From Synergistaceae bacterium (lineage in GTDB: Bacteria; Synergistota; Synergistia; Synergistales; Aminobacteriaceae), in NCBI GenBank assembly GCA_017448375.1, contig JAFSLR010000105.1, forward strand, positions 1-7,602: a DNA stretch of 7,602 nucleotides, read 5' to 3'. Position 1 is the stretch's first letter. Each line of letters begins with the position of its first letter. Below the pieces are notes generated by a model. It did no database searches and was not told where the DNA came from. It saw nothing but the letters and a program-made list of their open reading frames with translations. The translations under genes were made by a program, and so were the position numbers. Below, piece by piece: positions 1-6,999 of this stretch.

Positions 1-1
1 G

Positions 2-928
2 GCTGAAGAGTTATCCCGAAGAATCGAGGAAGTTCTCAGCAAGAACCGTGAGCAGGAAGCCACAATAGAAAAGCTCAGCGCAGACCTTGTAGCAAAAACA
101 GAGGAACTTCACGGGCTTTATTCCGGCACAATACCTTTACCCATAGGAGTAACTGCGTCCCTCGTTATCGGCATTCCGCATAACTCTTCCGTCATAGTTA
201 CGAACACCGGCCTCATGAACTGGTCAGACGGCTCAATACGCGCTTTGGGAATGGGAGTCGCCCCCGACGGCCTTAACGAAGCTCAGGGCCGACTCCTCGC
301 AAGAAGAGCCGCAATGTTAGACCTTCAGCGCAACCTTCTCGAAACGATTCAGGGAGTGCAGATTGATTCCAAAACCAAAATGTCCGAGTACGTCATCAAA
401 AATGACATCGTAGAAAGCAAAGTCAACGGAATCATTTCAGGCGTTGAGATCGTCAAAGAGACTTGGGATCCCGAAAAGAAAATCTATGAAATCTCAGGGC
501 AGATAAGGCAGGATAAACTTGCAGAGCCAATGACCGAAATCGCAAAGCACATCGACCGCAAAAAACTCCCGAAGGCAAACAAGCCTAAGACTGGAGATTA
601 CACCGGGCTTATTCTTGACGTAAGACATCTCACGGTAACTCAGCAGAAATTCTTTCACGTTCTCGATGAGAAAGGAAATGTTGTATACGGCCCGGAATGC
701 GCAGACCCAAACAAAATGGCTAAAGACGGTCTATGCGTCTACTATCAGAAAATCGTTCTTACGGCTGACGAGAAAGCAAGAGTCGGAAATAATCCCCTTG
801 TCATTCGGGCGCAGAGATTCTCATCGAACGGCGAAGATATAGTCATTCCCACAACAGAAGCCGAAAAGATTCGCACCAACAAAATCGACTTCCTTAAAGA
901 CTGCAAAGTCATCGTAGTAAGGTCGTAA
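2..928 (+). CDS. LPP20-family envelope protein with N-terminal coiled coil (5' partial)
   Basis: The frame is open to the left edge, so the true start and any signal peptide lie outside the window; 308 residues are visible. An internal ATG at 215 is possible but gives no signal peptide and would cut off conserved-looking sequence, so I reject it as the start. Visible residues 1-40 are charged and heptad-like (EELSRRIEEVL, IEKLSADLVAKTEEL), a probable coiled coil. Residues about 78-170 form an LPP20-like domain: a glycine-rich strand (ALGMGVAP), the helix ARRAAMLDLQRNLLETIQG, then strands ending in YEISGQI. The C-terminal part (about 200-308: TGLILDVRHL, VLDEKGNVVYG, RVGNNPLVIRA, FLKDCKVIVV) resembles the tail seen in LPP20-related proteins of anaerobic diderm bacteria. 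LPP20 proteins are typically outer-membrane or periplasmic; the exact role is unknown. Gene 2 begins 5 nt after the stop, so the two are probably co-transcribed. Confidence 0.85.
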   Translation, partial: AEELSRRIEEVLSKNREQEATIEKLSADLVAKTEELHGLYSGTIPLPIGVTASLVIGIPHNSSVIVTNTGLMNWSDGSIRALGMGVAPDGLNEAQGRLLARRAAMLDLQRNLLETIQGVQIDSKTKMSEYVIKNDIVESKVNGIISGVEIVKETWDPEKKIYEISGQIRQDKLAEPMTEIAKHIDRKKLPKANKPKTGDYTGLILDVRHLTVTQQKFFHVLDEKGNVVYGPECADPNKMAKDGLCVYYQKIVLTADEKARVGNNPLVIRAQRFSSNGEDIVIPTTEAEKIRTNKIDFLKDCKVIVVRS

Positions 929-933
929 AAGCC

Positions 934-2127
934 ATGAAGATTAACATTAAATTTTCCGCATTCTTATGCATAGCTTTAATCTTGGCGGGAAATCCTGACA
1001 CTGCCGAGTCAGCCAAAAGAAGAAAGAAATCCGCACCAGCTCCCCAAGAGTCAGGGAAGATGATTACTGTTAGTGCTCAAGGTGCTGCGTTCATTTCTGA
1101 CGGGAGAAAAGCTGAAGCACGCGAAGCCGCAAGACGTGAACTCATTCGGAATGCTCTCGATATGGCTGTGGGAACATTCGTTGAGAGCGTTACGAGGATT
1201 GAGAACTACAAGGCCGTTAGCGACAAGATATTTGCACAGTCAAAAGGTCTCGTCCGTAACATCACAATCAAAAATGAATGGGTCGATGATGCCGGACAGT
1301 ATCACATGGCCGCCGAATGCGTAGTTGCCGAGAAAAGTTTGGACAATATTTTAGGCCCTGCGGTAATTGACGCTCTAGGAAATCCCCGTATCATGATAAT
1401 GCTTGAACAGGGTACGGCTCAAAGCGCAGTCCAGAAAGTTTTTGAGAAAGCCGGATTCACAATCATTAACCCTTCACAAGCTCAAGTGCTCAAGAATATA
1501 GACCTTGAAGCAGCTCGCGCAACAGGAGATTACACAGCAGTACGCGACGCGGCAAGAAATTTCCGGGCTGACGTTATCATCGTAGGCAGTTCGGGGGCTT
1601 CGGTTTCCAGCAAACAGCGCATTCTCGGACAGACTCTCTACGCCGTAGCAAGTTCCGTAAGGCTTGAGGCAGTATTGACGGACACAGCTCAGACTGTAGG
1701 CTCTGAGGAGTTCTCATGGAGGCCGAGAAAAGCCGCTGAATGTTCGCTGTCTTTCGGTGAAGGTGCTGCAAGGGGACTCAGTTCATGCGGGACGAGAGCC
1801 GCAACAAGCATCGTCAACAAAGTAGCTTACGCGCTCACAGGCACAGGGGGTGCGGGCGGATTGCCGGGTTTAACCGTCAAAGTCATCATCAGGGATATAG
1901 ACTTCAACACAGCACGAGCATTAAAGAACGAACTCTCACTAATGCCCGGTGTAAGCGGAGTATATCAGAGGCGTTATGTGAACGGTTCAGAGCTTGAGAT
2001 TGATATTGTCTCGGACAAAACAGCCGATGATATTGCGGGCATTCTTGCTGACAGGAACTACGAGATAACCGACATGTCGAAGTCAGTTGTTGAAGGGAGA
2101 AGAAAAAGCAAAAGTGTATTATTCTAG
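934..2127 (+). CDS. FlgT-like periplasmic protein, three domains
   Basis: This 397-residue protein has a Sec signal peptide (hydrophobic core about 7-19, cleavage near residue 27), followed by a basic patch KRRKK. Residues 42-135 match the FlgT N-terminal/LPP20-type fold: VSAQGAAFI, then the helix EAREAARRELIRNALDMAVG, TFVESVT, and KIFAQSKGLVRN. Residues about 150-303 look like the FlgT middle/CsgG-like alpha/beta domain (PRIMIMLEQG, AVQKVFEKAGFTIINPSQ, FRADVIIVGSSGA, SVRLEAVLTDT). Residues 311-388 (LTVKVIIRDIDF, ARALKNELSLMPGVSGVYQR, GSELEIDIVS) look like a small ferredoxin-like alpha/beta domain. Vibrio FlgT is a periplasmic flagellar H-ring component with related N and middle domains; that parallel gives a location but not a proven function. 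ATG 934 is preceded by AAGG at 919-922. No flagellar gene is nearby, so I give no gene symbol. Confidence 0.85.
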   Translation: MKINIKFSAFLCIALILAGNPDTAESAKRRKKSAPAPQESGKMITVSAQGAAFISDGRKAEAREAARRELIRNALDMAVGTFVESVTRIENYKAVSDKIFAQSKGLVRNITIKNEWVDDAGQYHMAAECVVAEKSLDNILGPAVIDALGNPRIMIMLEQGTAQSAVQKVFEKAGFTIINPSQAQVLKNIDLEAARATGDYTAVRDAARNFRADVIIVGSSGASVSSKQRILGQTLYAVASSVRLEAVLTDTAQTVGSEEFSWRPRKAAECSLSFGEGAARGLSSCGTRAATSIVNKVAYALTGTGGAGGLPGLTVKVIIRDIDFNTARALKNELSLMPGVSGVYQRRYVNGSELEIDIVSDKTADDIAGILADRNYEITDMSKSVVEGRRKSKSVLF

Positions 2128-2545
2128 GATATTGCTGCTTATGCTGTCAGTGAGTTTTCATTGCGCGGCTTCATTCGCTGAGTATTCAACTGATTACCTT
2201 TTGAGAATGACAATAGAAAGCCTCAGCTATGATGTTGGGGCTGATGTTGCGTCTGTTCGGGGTGTCGGGAAAATCACTCAGAATGACACTCAAGGACTCA
2301 TTATCGCAAGACGTGCCGCAATCAATGACGCAAGGCGCGGACTTCTCATTCTCAAGCGCGGACTCATTGAGGGAAAACCTCTGAGTCCTGAAAGTGTTTC
2401 GGGGAATGTTCCTGCACTCACAATATTGTCTGAAGAAACAGGAGACGGATTATATTTCGTTGACATTGAGGTTTCACTCTCCGAGCTTTTAGACGATGAC
2501 AGCAGAAATTCAAACATTAACTCAGGCACAAATTTTAAGGAGTGA
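2114..2545 (+). CDS. Small secreted LPP20-like domain protein
   Basis: This is a 143-residue protein if GTG 2114 is the start. That start places a short N-region before a hydrophobic core (RILLLMLSVSF) with a likely signal-peptidase I site after ASFA (residue 22), and GGGAG lies upstream at 2095-2099, although the spacing is long at 14 nt. The alternative TTG at 2087 adds nine residues (MLKGEEKAK) and lengthens the overlap with the previous gene from 14 to 41 nt; it has no obvious ribosome site. The mature part is a single compact LPP20-like domain: SVRGVGKITQ (about 47-56), the helix IIARRAAINDARRGLLILKRG (63-83), a loop, then strand GLYFVDIEVSL (112-122) and an acidic/Asn-rich tail. The strand-helix-strand order matches genes 1 and 2, so it is probably a paralogous stand-alone module. 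The function is unknown. Translation is probably coupled to the upstream gene. Confidence 0.75.
   Translation: MYYSRILLLMLSVSFHCAASFAEYSTDYLLRMTIESLSYDVGADVASVRGVGKITQNDTQGLIIARRAAINDARRGLLILKRGLIEGKPLSPESVSGNVPALTILSEETGDGLYFVDIEVSLSELLDDDSRNSNINSGTNFKE
2537..2542 (+). promoter_or_regulatory. Ribosome binding site for gene 4
   Basis: AAGGAG lies just before the stop codon of the preceding gene and 13 nt before ATG 2556. It supports ATG 2556 as the start over the in-frame ATG at 2496, which would put 20 non-signal-like residues in front of a clear signal peptide. Confidence 0.7.
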
Positions 2546-2555
2546 TATATTTAAT

Positions 2556-3938
2556 ATGAAACGTTCTTTTACTCTCAGGATTTTTTCAGCAATCCTATTA
2601 ACCGCGATATTTTACGGGAGCGCATTCGCAATCAGCGCGGATGACTTTCTCCCCCCAGTTCAGGAGGAAAACCCCGCAAAACGTTCCGAGCTTCTCGAAG
2701 TGAAAGACACAAGCACAGTATCAACAGAACATGACGCTTCACTCGATGTCAACTTTACAGCAGCTTCAACCCTTCAGGACGCAATCAACGCCATAATCGC
2801 AAAACCTAAAACGGGCTGCCAGTTCGCAAGGGTTGCAGGCCAGACGGGTGTTACGGTTGTTGCGACTGGAATGGGAACGTACAATCCCAGCTATGAAAAC
2901 GTCATGGCCTCACGGATTGAACAGAGAAACGCATACGTTCAGGCTTTCATGACGGCAAAAGCTGAAATGTCAAAAACACTTTCGGGAATCTCTTTCGAGG
3001 GCGCAACTTACTTGGAACGGGGAAGCCAGTCCGAAACAAACAGCTCAAGGACTCTCAACAACATATCAGCCTCAGTAAGCGAGAGGCAATCGCAATGGGC
3101 AAGAGCCGTCCTTAAAGGTTACGTTACATACGCAGTTCAGGATGACGGTAAAGGCCGTGTCTACGTTACAATCGTAAGCACTCCCAAAACACGCGGACAA
3201 TTCAGCCGTAACGGTACTGACGGAATCACAGCAGGGAGTCTCAGAGACGGTATCAATTCCCTAATCGCCGAAATACGTAAAGGACTCGTTCCTCCTGTGG
3301 GCGGGAGAATCATTGAAGTACCCGGCACAGGCGAGGTAGCTTGGGTAGGATTCGGAAGCTCAATCGTGAGACTCGATCCCGAACCTGATGTACAGGCTGA
3401 ACTTGAGCTTCAGGCGGAACAAATAGCGGGGTTAAGGGCGGTTGACGGTCTCGCGGGAATAATTTTCGGGGACGACACAAGCTGGCAGGGACATGCCGAT
3501 GAGGACGCAAAACGTCAGGTGAAATCCTTCGAGTACATGCAGAAAGATGATCCCTCAACAAAAGGAACTGAGCAGGAAATTAAAGCCTATGAGAACCGAG
3601 TCCGCGAAATGCGCAGCCGACTCTCACACAGCGACACAGTATCAAGCCTCCGAAGGGGTGTCCTTCCTCCGGGGATAATGAGGCAGACAGACCTTGACGA
3701 GGACGGATATTTTGCTTACGGTATAGCGGTCTACCTTCCTTCGGCCAGCGATATGGCAGCAGAGGTAAAAAGGGAAATGGACACTACAACGATAGTCCGC
3801 CCCGTGAACCCTGACTCCAGTAACAGAAGGAACAATAACGGTAACAACAGCGGCTTAACTCCTGAGCGCAACACCAATCCCAATGCAAAGCCTGAATTAA
3901 AGCGGGGGCCTTCGGGTGTCGTTGAACAGAATCTCTAA
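2556..3938 (+). CDS. Secreted protein with two apparent LPP20-like modules
   Basis: From ATG 2556 this is 460 residues. It begins with a classic signal peptide (KR, hydrophobic 8-20, cleavage after AFA at residue 25). A low-similarity linker (26-85) is followed by what looks like a first LPP20-like module at about 99-210: VTVVATGMGTYN, a helix ASRIEQRNAYVQAFMTAKAEM, and a final strand GRVYVTIVS. A second, more divergent one lies at about 258-395: GEVAWVGFGSSI, the helix ELELQAEQIAGLRAVDGLAG, a charged insertion (310-365), and a closing strand YFAYGIAVYLP. The last 40 residues are disordered and rich in Asn, Pro and Ser. I do not recognise an assigned family name or a catalytic motif; the likely role is structural, in the periplasm or on the inner face of the outer membrane. 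The 3' end overlaps the next gene by 23 nt. Confidence 0.8.
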   Translation: MKRSFTLRIFSAILLTAIFYGSAFAISADDFLPPVQEENPAKRSELLEVKDTSTVSTEHDASLDVNFTAASTLQDAINAIIAKPKTGCQFARVAGQTGVTVVATGMGTYNPSYENVMASRIEQRNAYVQAFMTAKAEMSKTLSGISFEGATYLERGSQSETNSSRTLNNISASVSERQSQWARAVLKGYVTYAVQDDGKGRVYVTIVSTPKTRGQFSRNGTDGITAGSLRDGINSLIAEIRKGLVPPVGGRIIEVPGTGEVAWVGFGSSIVRLDPEPDVQAELELQAEQIAGLRAVDGLAGIIFGDDTSWQGHADEDAKRQVKSFEYMQKDDPSTKGTEQEIKAYENRVREMRSRLSHSDTVSSLRRGVLPPGIMRQTDLDEDGYFAYGIAVYLPSASDMAAEVKREMDTTTIVRPVNPDSSNRRNNNGNNSGLTPERNTNPNAKPELKRGPSGVVEQNL

Positions 3939-4857
3939 AATATTGCGGGCAGTCTCACTCTTGGGGCTGCTCATTGTTACTTGTGCTGAGGGAAGAGAGG
4001 ATTTGAGGCCGGCGTTAGAGTCGTTTCTTTCGGGGATTCCGTCTCTGTCATCGGGCGATGTCCGCGAGACTCTCATCTCAGACCTTAAACCTTCGGGCAA
4101 CGGAATGAGCGTGTCATATCTCGTTTACGGCGGGAATGTTTACAGCCTCGTTACTGTTCCCATGCCTGAAGACTCAGAGGCTGATGTTTCGTCCGAGCTT
4201 GAAATTTCTGCACAGTCTAGGGTACTTCTTGAGGCGCAGTCGAGGTTAGCGTTCTTTCTCGGTGAAGGCGGTACTGACAGAAAACTCTTCAGGTATGATG
4301 ATGCACTGGGTACGGCACTGCTGAAATACTATCGGGGCAGCATTGAAGGCCGTAAACTTCAAGGGATTGAGACTTCTGCGTCAACTCTTGAGGGCGGGAA
4401 ATTTGCGGCGGGCTTGGCGTGGATTTCATCGGGAACTGCGGAGACTCTTACTGCTGATGTTCCAGAGGCCGGGACTCTTGATGATGATTATTGCAGATTC
4501 CTCTACAGGCAGCGAGCATTGAAACTCTTTGAGGCCGGACGATACGAGGAAGCACTGCCCGTTTTCAGGAACATTCACGATTTCAGGTGGTCAGATGTCG
4601 GGGCGTATCTTGATGCCTCAGAATGTTTCTTGAGGACGGGAAAAACTGAAGACTGCGTTAAACTTCTGACCGAATTAATTTCAACACTCGAAGAAAAGAT
4701 GACAAGTTCAGACTTAACGAGAGCCGGAAAAATTTTCCGTGAAGCAGGCAGCAAAGAGTCAGCAAGAGATTCATTTGTCAAAGCAAGGAGAAAATATCAT
4801 GACGAAAACAGGAAAGGTGATTTTATGCCTTACGTTGATTCTTTCAACAGCCGTTGA
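3916..4857 (+). CDS. Secreted TPR-like protein with possible degenerate LPP20 region
   Basis: This 313-residue protein starts at GTG 3916, with a G-run (3904-3908) as a weak ribosome site 7 nt upstream. The start lies inside the preceding gene. Residues 1-26 form a signal peptide (RISKILRAVSLLGLLIVTCAEG). The Cys at 23 is in IVTC, which is not a good lipobox, so lipidation is uncertain. Residues about 65-170 may be a degenerate LPP20-like region: strands SVSYLVYGGNVYSLVTV, the helix LEISAQSRVLLEAQSRLAFFL, and strand GKFAAGLAWIS. Residues 191-296 are helical and TPR-like, with about three repeats: ALKLFEAGRYEEALPVFR, ASECFLRTGKTEDCVKLL, and AGKIFREAGSKESARDSF. TPRs bind partner proteins, so a scaffold role in the complex is a reasonable inference. 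The last 19 codons plus stop overlap the signal-peptide region of the next gene. Confidence 0.75.
   Translation: MSLNRISKILRAVSLLGLLIVTCAEGREDLRPALESFLSGIPSLSSGDVRETLISDLKPSGNGMSVSYLVYGGNVYSLVTVPMPEDSEADVSSELEISAQSRVLLEAQSRLAFFLGEGGTDRKLFRYDDALGTALLKYYRGSIEGRKLQGIETSASTLEGGKFAAGLAWISSGTAETLTADVPEAGTLDDDYCRFLYRQRALKLFEAGRYEEALPVFRNIHDFRWSDVGAYLDASECFLRTGKTEDCVKLLTELISTLEEKMTSSDLTRAGKIFREAGSKESARDSFVKARRKYHDENRKGDFMPYVDSFNSR
4785..4790 (+). promoter_or_regulatory. Ribosome binding site for gene 6
   Basis: AAGGAG sits 8 nt before ATG 4799, near-ideal spacing, and lies entirely inside the upstream coding sequence. It fixes the start at 4799 rather than the in-frame ATG at 4739, which would add 20 hydrophilic residues ahead of the signal peptide. 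Confidence 0.8.
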
Positions 4858-5395
4858 AGCAAACGCCGGAGTACGTCTCAAGGGCAAACTCTCAGATTTA
4901 TACGGAGGCGGAACTAAAGAAACAGAAACAGCCCCTCGGCGCATTCTCCCCAAAAAAGGAGATATAGCAGTCCTTGTTGAAGGGGACGACAAACAGCACA
5001 GGGCAATAGCTGAAGCAATGATAATCGAGGAATTAAGATCAAGGGGTTACCGTGTTGTTGACGAGGCGAAAATGAAGCGAATCAAAGCCGCAGCAGCAAG
5101 AGCTAAGGCAGCAATTTACGCCCTTGAAGGGAACGTTGCGGGCATTCTCAGCCTCAACGCACATTACAGCGCAGCAGCAACAGTAGTAGCGCGTGTACAG
5201 GCGGAATACCCAAGAATGAATGAGTTTCAGCTCTATACGGGTACGGCTTCGGTAGTATTGCTTGCGGTAACATCGGGCGGAACAAAGTTAGGAGGCAGGG
5301 TAGCGGACGGGAAAACTATCGGTTACAGTATTGATGAAACAATGAGGAAGTCTCTTTATGAGGCTGTCAAAAATGGTATGCAGCAATTTTTCTAA
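4799..5395 (+). CDS. Small periplasmic CsgG/FlgT-middle-like protein
   Basis: From ATG 4799 this is 198 residues. It has a signal peptide (KVILCLTLILSTAV, cleavage after ANA at residue 23). After a Gly/Thr-rich linker, the rest reads as one alpha/beta domain: strand GDIAVLVEGD (54-63), helix AIAEAMIIEELRSRGYRVVD (69-88), a long Ala-rich helix (91-110), strands around GILSLNAHYSAAATVVARV (115-133) and YTGTASVVLLAVTSGG (146-161), and a C-terminal helix. The pattern of a helix followed by RGYRVVDEAKM resembles the start of CsgG/TolB-N/FlgT-middle domains, where a helix precedes a strand carrying a VVD or VID motif. It is shorter than CsgG and lacks the FlgT-C-like and TPR extensions of gene 7, so it may be a minor subunit of the same assembly. 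The assignment is by pattern only. Confidence 0.75.
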   Translation: MTKTGKVILCLTLILSTAVEANAGVRLKGKLSDLYGGGTKETETAPRRILPKKGDIAVLVEGDDKQHRAIAEAMIIEELRSRGYRVVDEAKMKRIKAAAARAKAAIYALEGNVAGILSLNAHYSAAATVVARVQAEYPRMNEFQLYTGTASVVLLAVTSGGTKLGGRVADGKTIGYSIDETMRKSLYEAVKNGMQQFF

Positions 5396-5417
5396 ACGAA
5401 AGGAAAAGTGATTTCAC

Positions 5418-6896
5418 ATGAAGAAGTTTTCAAAAGCAGTATTGTTGTCAATGATGTTTATTCTTGTCTGCGCTCCGTCATTTGCAGAAGATGTAATACG
5501 TATCGGCATTCTGAGATTCGCGTCAAAAGCTGACGGCATATCGCAGTGGAACGCCGAGTCAATCACCGATGAGCTTACCCGAATGCTTGCGAGTTCGTAC
5601 TCAATCGCAATAATTGACCGTTCAAGCCTCGAAGCTATAGCGCAGGAACACAGAATGAATCTTGCCGGGCTCATCGACCCCAGAACAGCCGCGCAGTTAG
5701 GACATCTTGCGGGAATACAGTACCTTATAACGGGAGCGATAACACATTTCGGCATAACAGAAAATGTAGAAAGAAGCGACTCAACCGGGCTTTGGAACGT
5801 TATAGGAGGCAGGAGTGCCGGAAACTTGTTCGGCTCAAAAAAGGTTGAGAAAACAGAAAACGCCGAAGTTACACTGGATTTGAGAATAATTGACGTGAAC
5901 ACTCAGGAAGTCGTTCTGTCTATGGCTGAAACAGGAAAGGCAACCCGAAAAGCTACAGCCCAAGCCGATAATATTGGTGCTGCGAGTGCTAATGTCGACA
6001 GTACGAGCCTTAGAGACGCTGCTGTTTCGGACGCGGTCGCACGCATAGGCCAGAGGATAAGGGAAGCTGTTGCAGGAGAATACCCGCAGGTTTTGAGGGT
6101 AAGCGGAGGTGAAATATTCATCAGCATAGGCGCAACATCAGGAGCTAAAGTCGGAAATTACTACAAGATAAGCTATGAGGGAGAAGAAATTTATGACATG
6201 CGCGGGAACGTTATCGGAAGAGAGACAAAACCGATTGCGGTGATTCGTGTTGATGACGTGAAGAATGATTACAGCGTCGCACGTGTCGTGAAGAAAGCCG
6301 GAAATCCTGCGAACATTCAGAGAGGAGACAGAGTCGAGCCGTCCTCCAGCGGTGAGGCTTCAGATCTCGCGAAGAGAAAAGCATTCCTTGAGAGAAGGCC
6401 GCGAAAATTAACGGGTGCAGAGCTTGAAGGCGAAAATCTCGACAGCAGGTTAGACAGCATATCTTCAGAGCGTCCGCAGAGAACAGAGCACACTCCCACA
6501 GCAAGGCCGGAGCCGTCCGCAAACATTAGCGCGAGTTCCGTACAGCCTACGACTATGTACAGCGGAAGCAGCATCGCGAAATTCGAGACCGTATCAACGA
6601 ACGCAAAGAAAGTTATTGAGGGCTACGGGCTTTCCGACAGAGAGGAAGAAAATCTTGTCGAACGCCACAAGCAGGCGGAAAAAATGTTATCGAGAGATGA
6701 GAAATTCAACAGGTACACGGAAATCTTCAACGCTGCGCCGTATGATTATCTTGCTGCGTATCAGGCCGCGAAAATAGCGTTTGACATAGGGCATAACGTT
6801 GAGGCAAGAGAATGGGCTGAAAAGGCACTGTCCGTTAATCCGAGATATACGCCCGCCAAAAAAATCCTTAAGGCAGCAAACAGCAAATTGAATTAG
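5418..6896 (+). CDS. CsgG-family protein fused to FlgT-C-like and TPR-like domains
   Basis: This 492-residue protein has a signal peptide (MKKFSKAVLLSMMFILVCAPSFA, cleavage near 23). The Cys at 18 is in ILVC, not a lipobox, so unlike E. coli CsgG it is probably not lipidated. Residues 25-218 are a good CsgG match: IRIGILRFAS, ESITDELTRMLASSYSIAIIDRSSLEAIAQEH, AAQLGHLAGIQYLITGAI, EVTLDLRIIDVNTQEVV, and a final helix AVSDAVARIGQRI. Residues 224-307 form a FlgT-C-like beta domain (VLRVSGGEIFISIGATSGAKVGNYYKI, KPIAVIRVDDV, IQRGDRVEP). Residues 308-395 are a charged, Ser/Pro-rich linker, and 425-485 are TPR-like (AAYQAAKIAFDIGHNVEAREWAEKALSVNP). CsgG proteins form outer-membrane export pores; whether this one does cannot be read from sequence. 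AAAGGA at 5399-5404 is the probable ribosome site. It is the last gene of the operon. Confidence 0.9.
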   Translation: MKKFSKAVLLSMMFILVCAPSFAEDVIRIGILRFASKADGISQWNAESITDELTRMLASSYSIAIIDRSSLEAIAQEHRMNLAGLIDPRTAAQLGHLAGIQYLITGAITHFGITENVERSDSTGLWNVIGGRSAGNLFGSKKVEKTENAEVTLDLRIIDVNTQEVVLSMAETGKATRKATAQADNIGAASANVDSTSLRDAAVSDAVARIGQRIREAVAGEYPQVLRVSGGEIFISIGATSGAKVGNYYKISYEGEEIYDMRGNVIGRETKPIAVIRVDDVKNDYSVARVVKKAGNPANIQRGDRVEPSSSGEASDLAKRKAFLERRPRKLTGAELEGENLDSRLDSISSERPQRTEHTPTARPEPSANISASSVQPTTMYSGSSIAKFETVSTNAKKVIEGYGLSDREEENLVERHKQAEKMLSRDEKFNRYTEIFNAAPYDYLAAYQAAKIAFDIGHNVEAREWAEKALSVNPRYTPAKKILKAANSKLN

Positions 6897-6934
6897 AGCG
6901 TTTGACCGCTAATCTGCCCATAACAGAATCAATA

Positions 6935-6971
6935 ATGCCCTTCCTAATCTTTACGGGAAGGGTATAATTTT
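6935..6971 (+). terminator. Probable rho-independent terminator after the operon
   Basis: The arm 6935-6944 pairs with 6956-6965 in a 10 bp stem (core CCCTTCC/GGAAGGG, with one G-U pair) around an 11 nt loop, followed by AATTTT. The T run is short, so strength is uncertain. It starts 38 nt after the stop codon of the last operon gene, the expected place for an operon end. Confidence 0.65.
6963..6968 (+). promoter_or_regulatory. Candidate -10 box for the ABC transporter gene
   Basis: A perfect TATAAT lies 31 nt before ATG 7000 and would give a leader of roughly 25 nt. No good -35 is visible at the right distance (best is TTCCTA at 6941-6946, 16 nt spacing) and there is no extended -10 TG, so the promoter is a guess resting on the -10 alone. 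It overlaps the right arm and tail of the terminator hairpin. Confidence 0.4.
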
Positions 6972-6999
6972 GTGCATTAACATTTAGGGGGATGAGTTT

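Noticed and set aside
3916..3993. Lipoprotein signal at Cys 23 of gene 5
   Set aside because: IVTC does not fit the usual lipobox, which has Ala, Gly or Ser just before Cys; a signal-peptidase I site is at least as likely.
5414..5902. Long antisense open frame (162 codons) opposite the CsgG-family gene
   Set aside because: It lies wholly opposite a convincing gene with a recognisable domain and signal peptide, its protein has no recognisable motif, and no independent promoter or ribosome site was seen.
6211..6574. Two antisense open frames opposite the linker of the CsgG-family gene
   Set aside because: They are Cys/Arg/Ser-rich shadow translations in mutually overlapping frames with no motif, typical of the reverse complement of a charged linker.
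5418..6896. Calling the locus a curli system
   Set aside because: Only the CsgG domain is shared. No amyloid-repeat subunit, CsgE or CsgF is visible, and the lipobox is missing.
6902..6929. TTGACC...CAGAAT promoter-like pair just after the operon
   Set aside because: The -10 is poor and transcription would run straight into the terminator hairpin before reaching the ABC gene.
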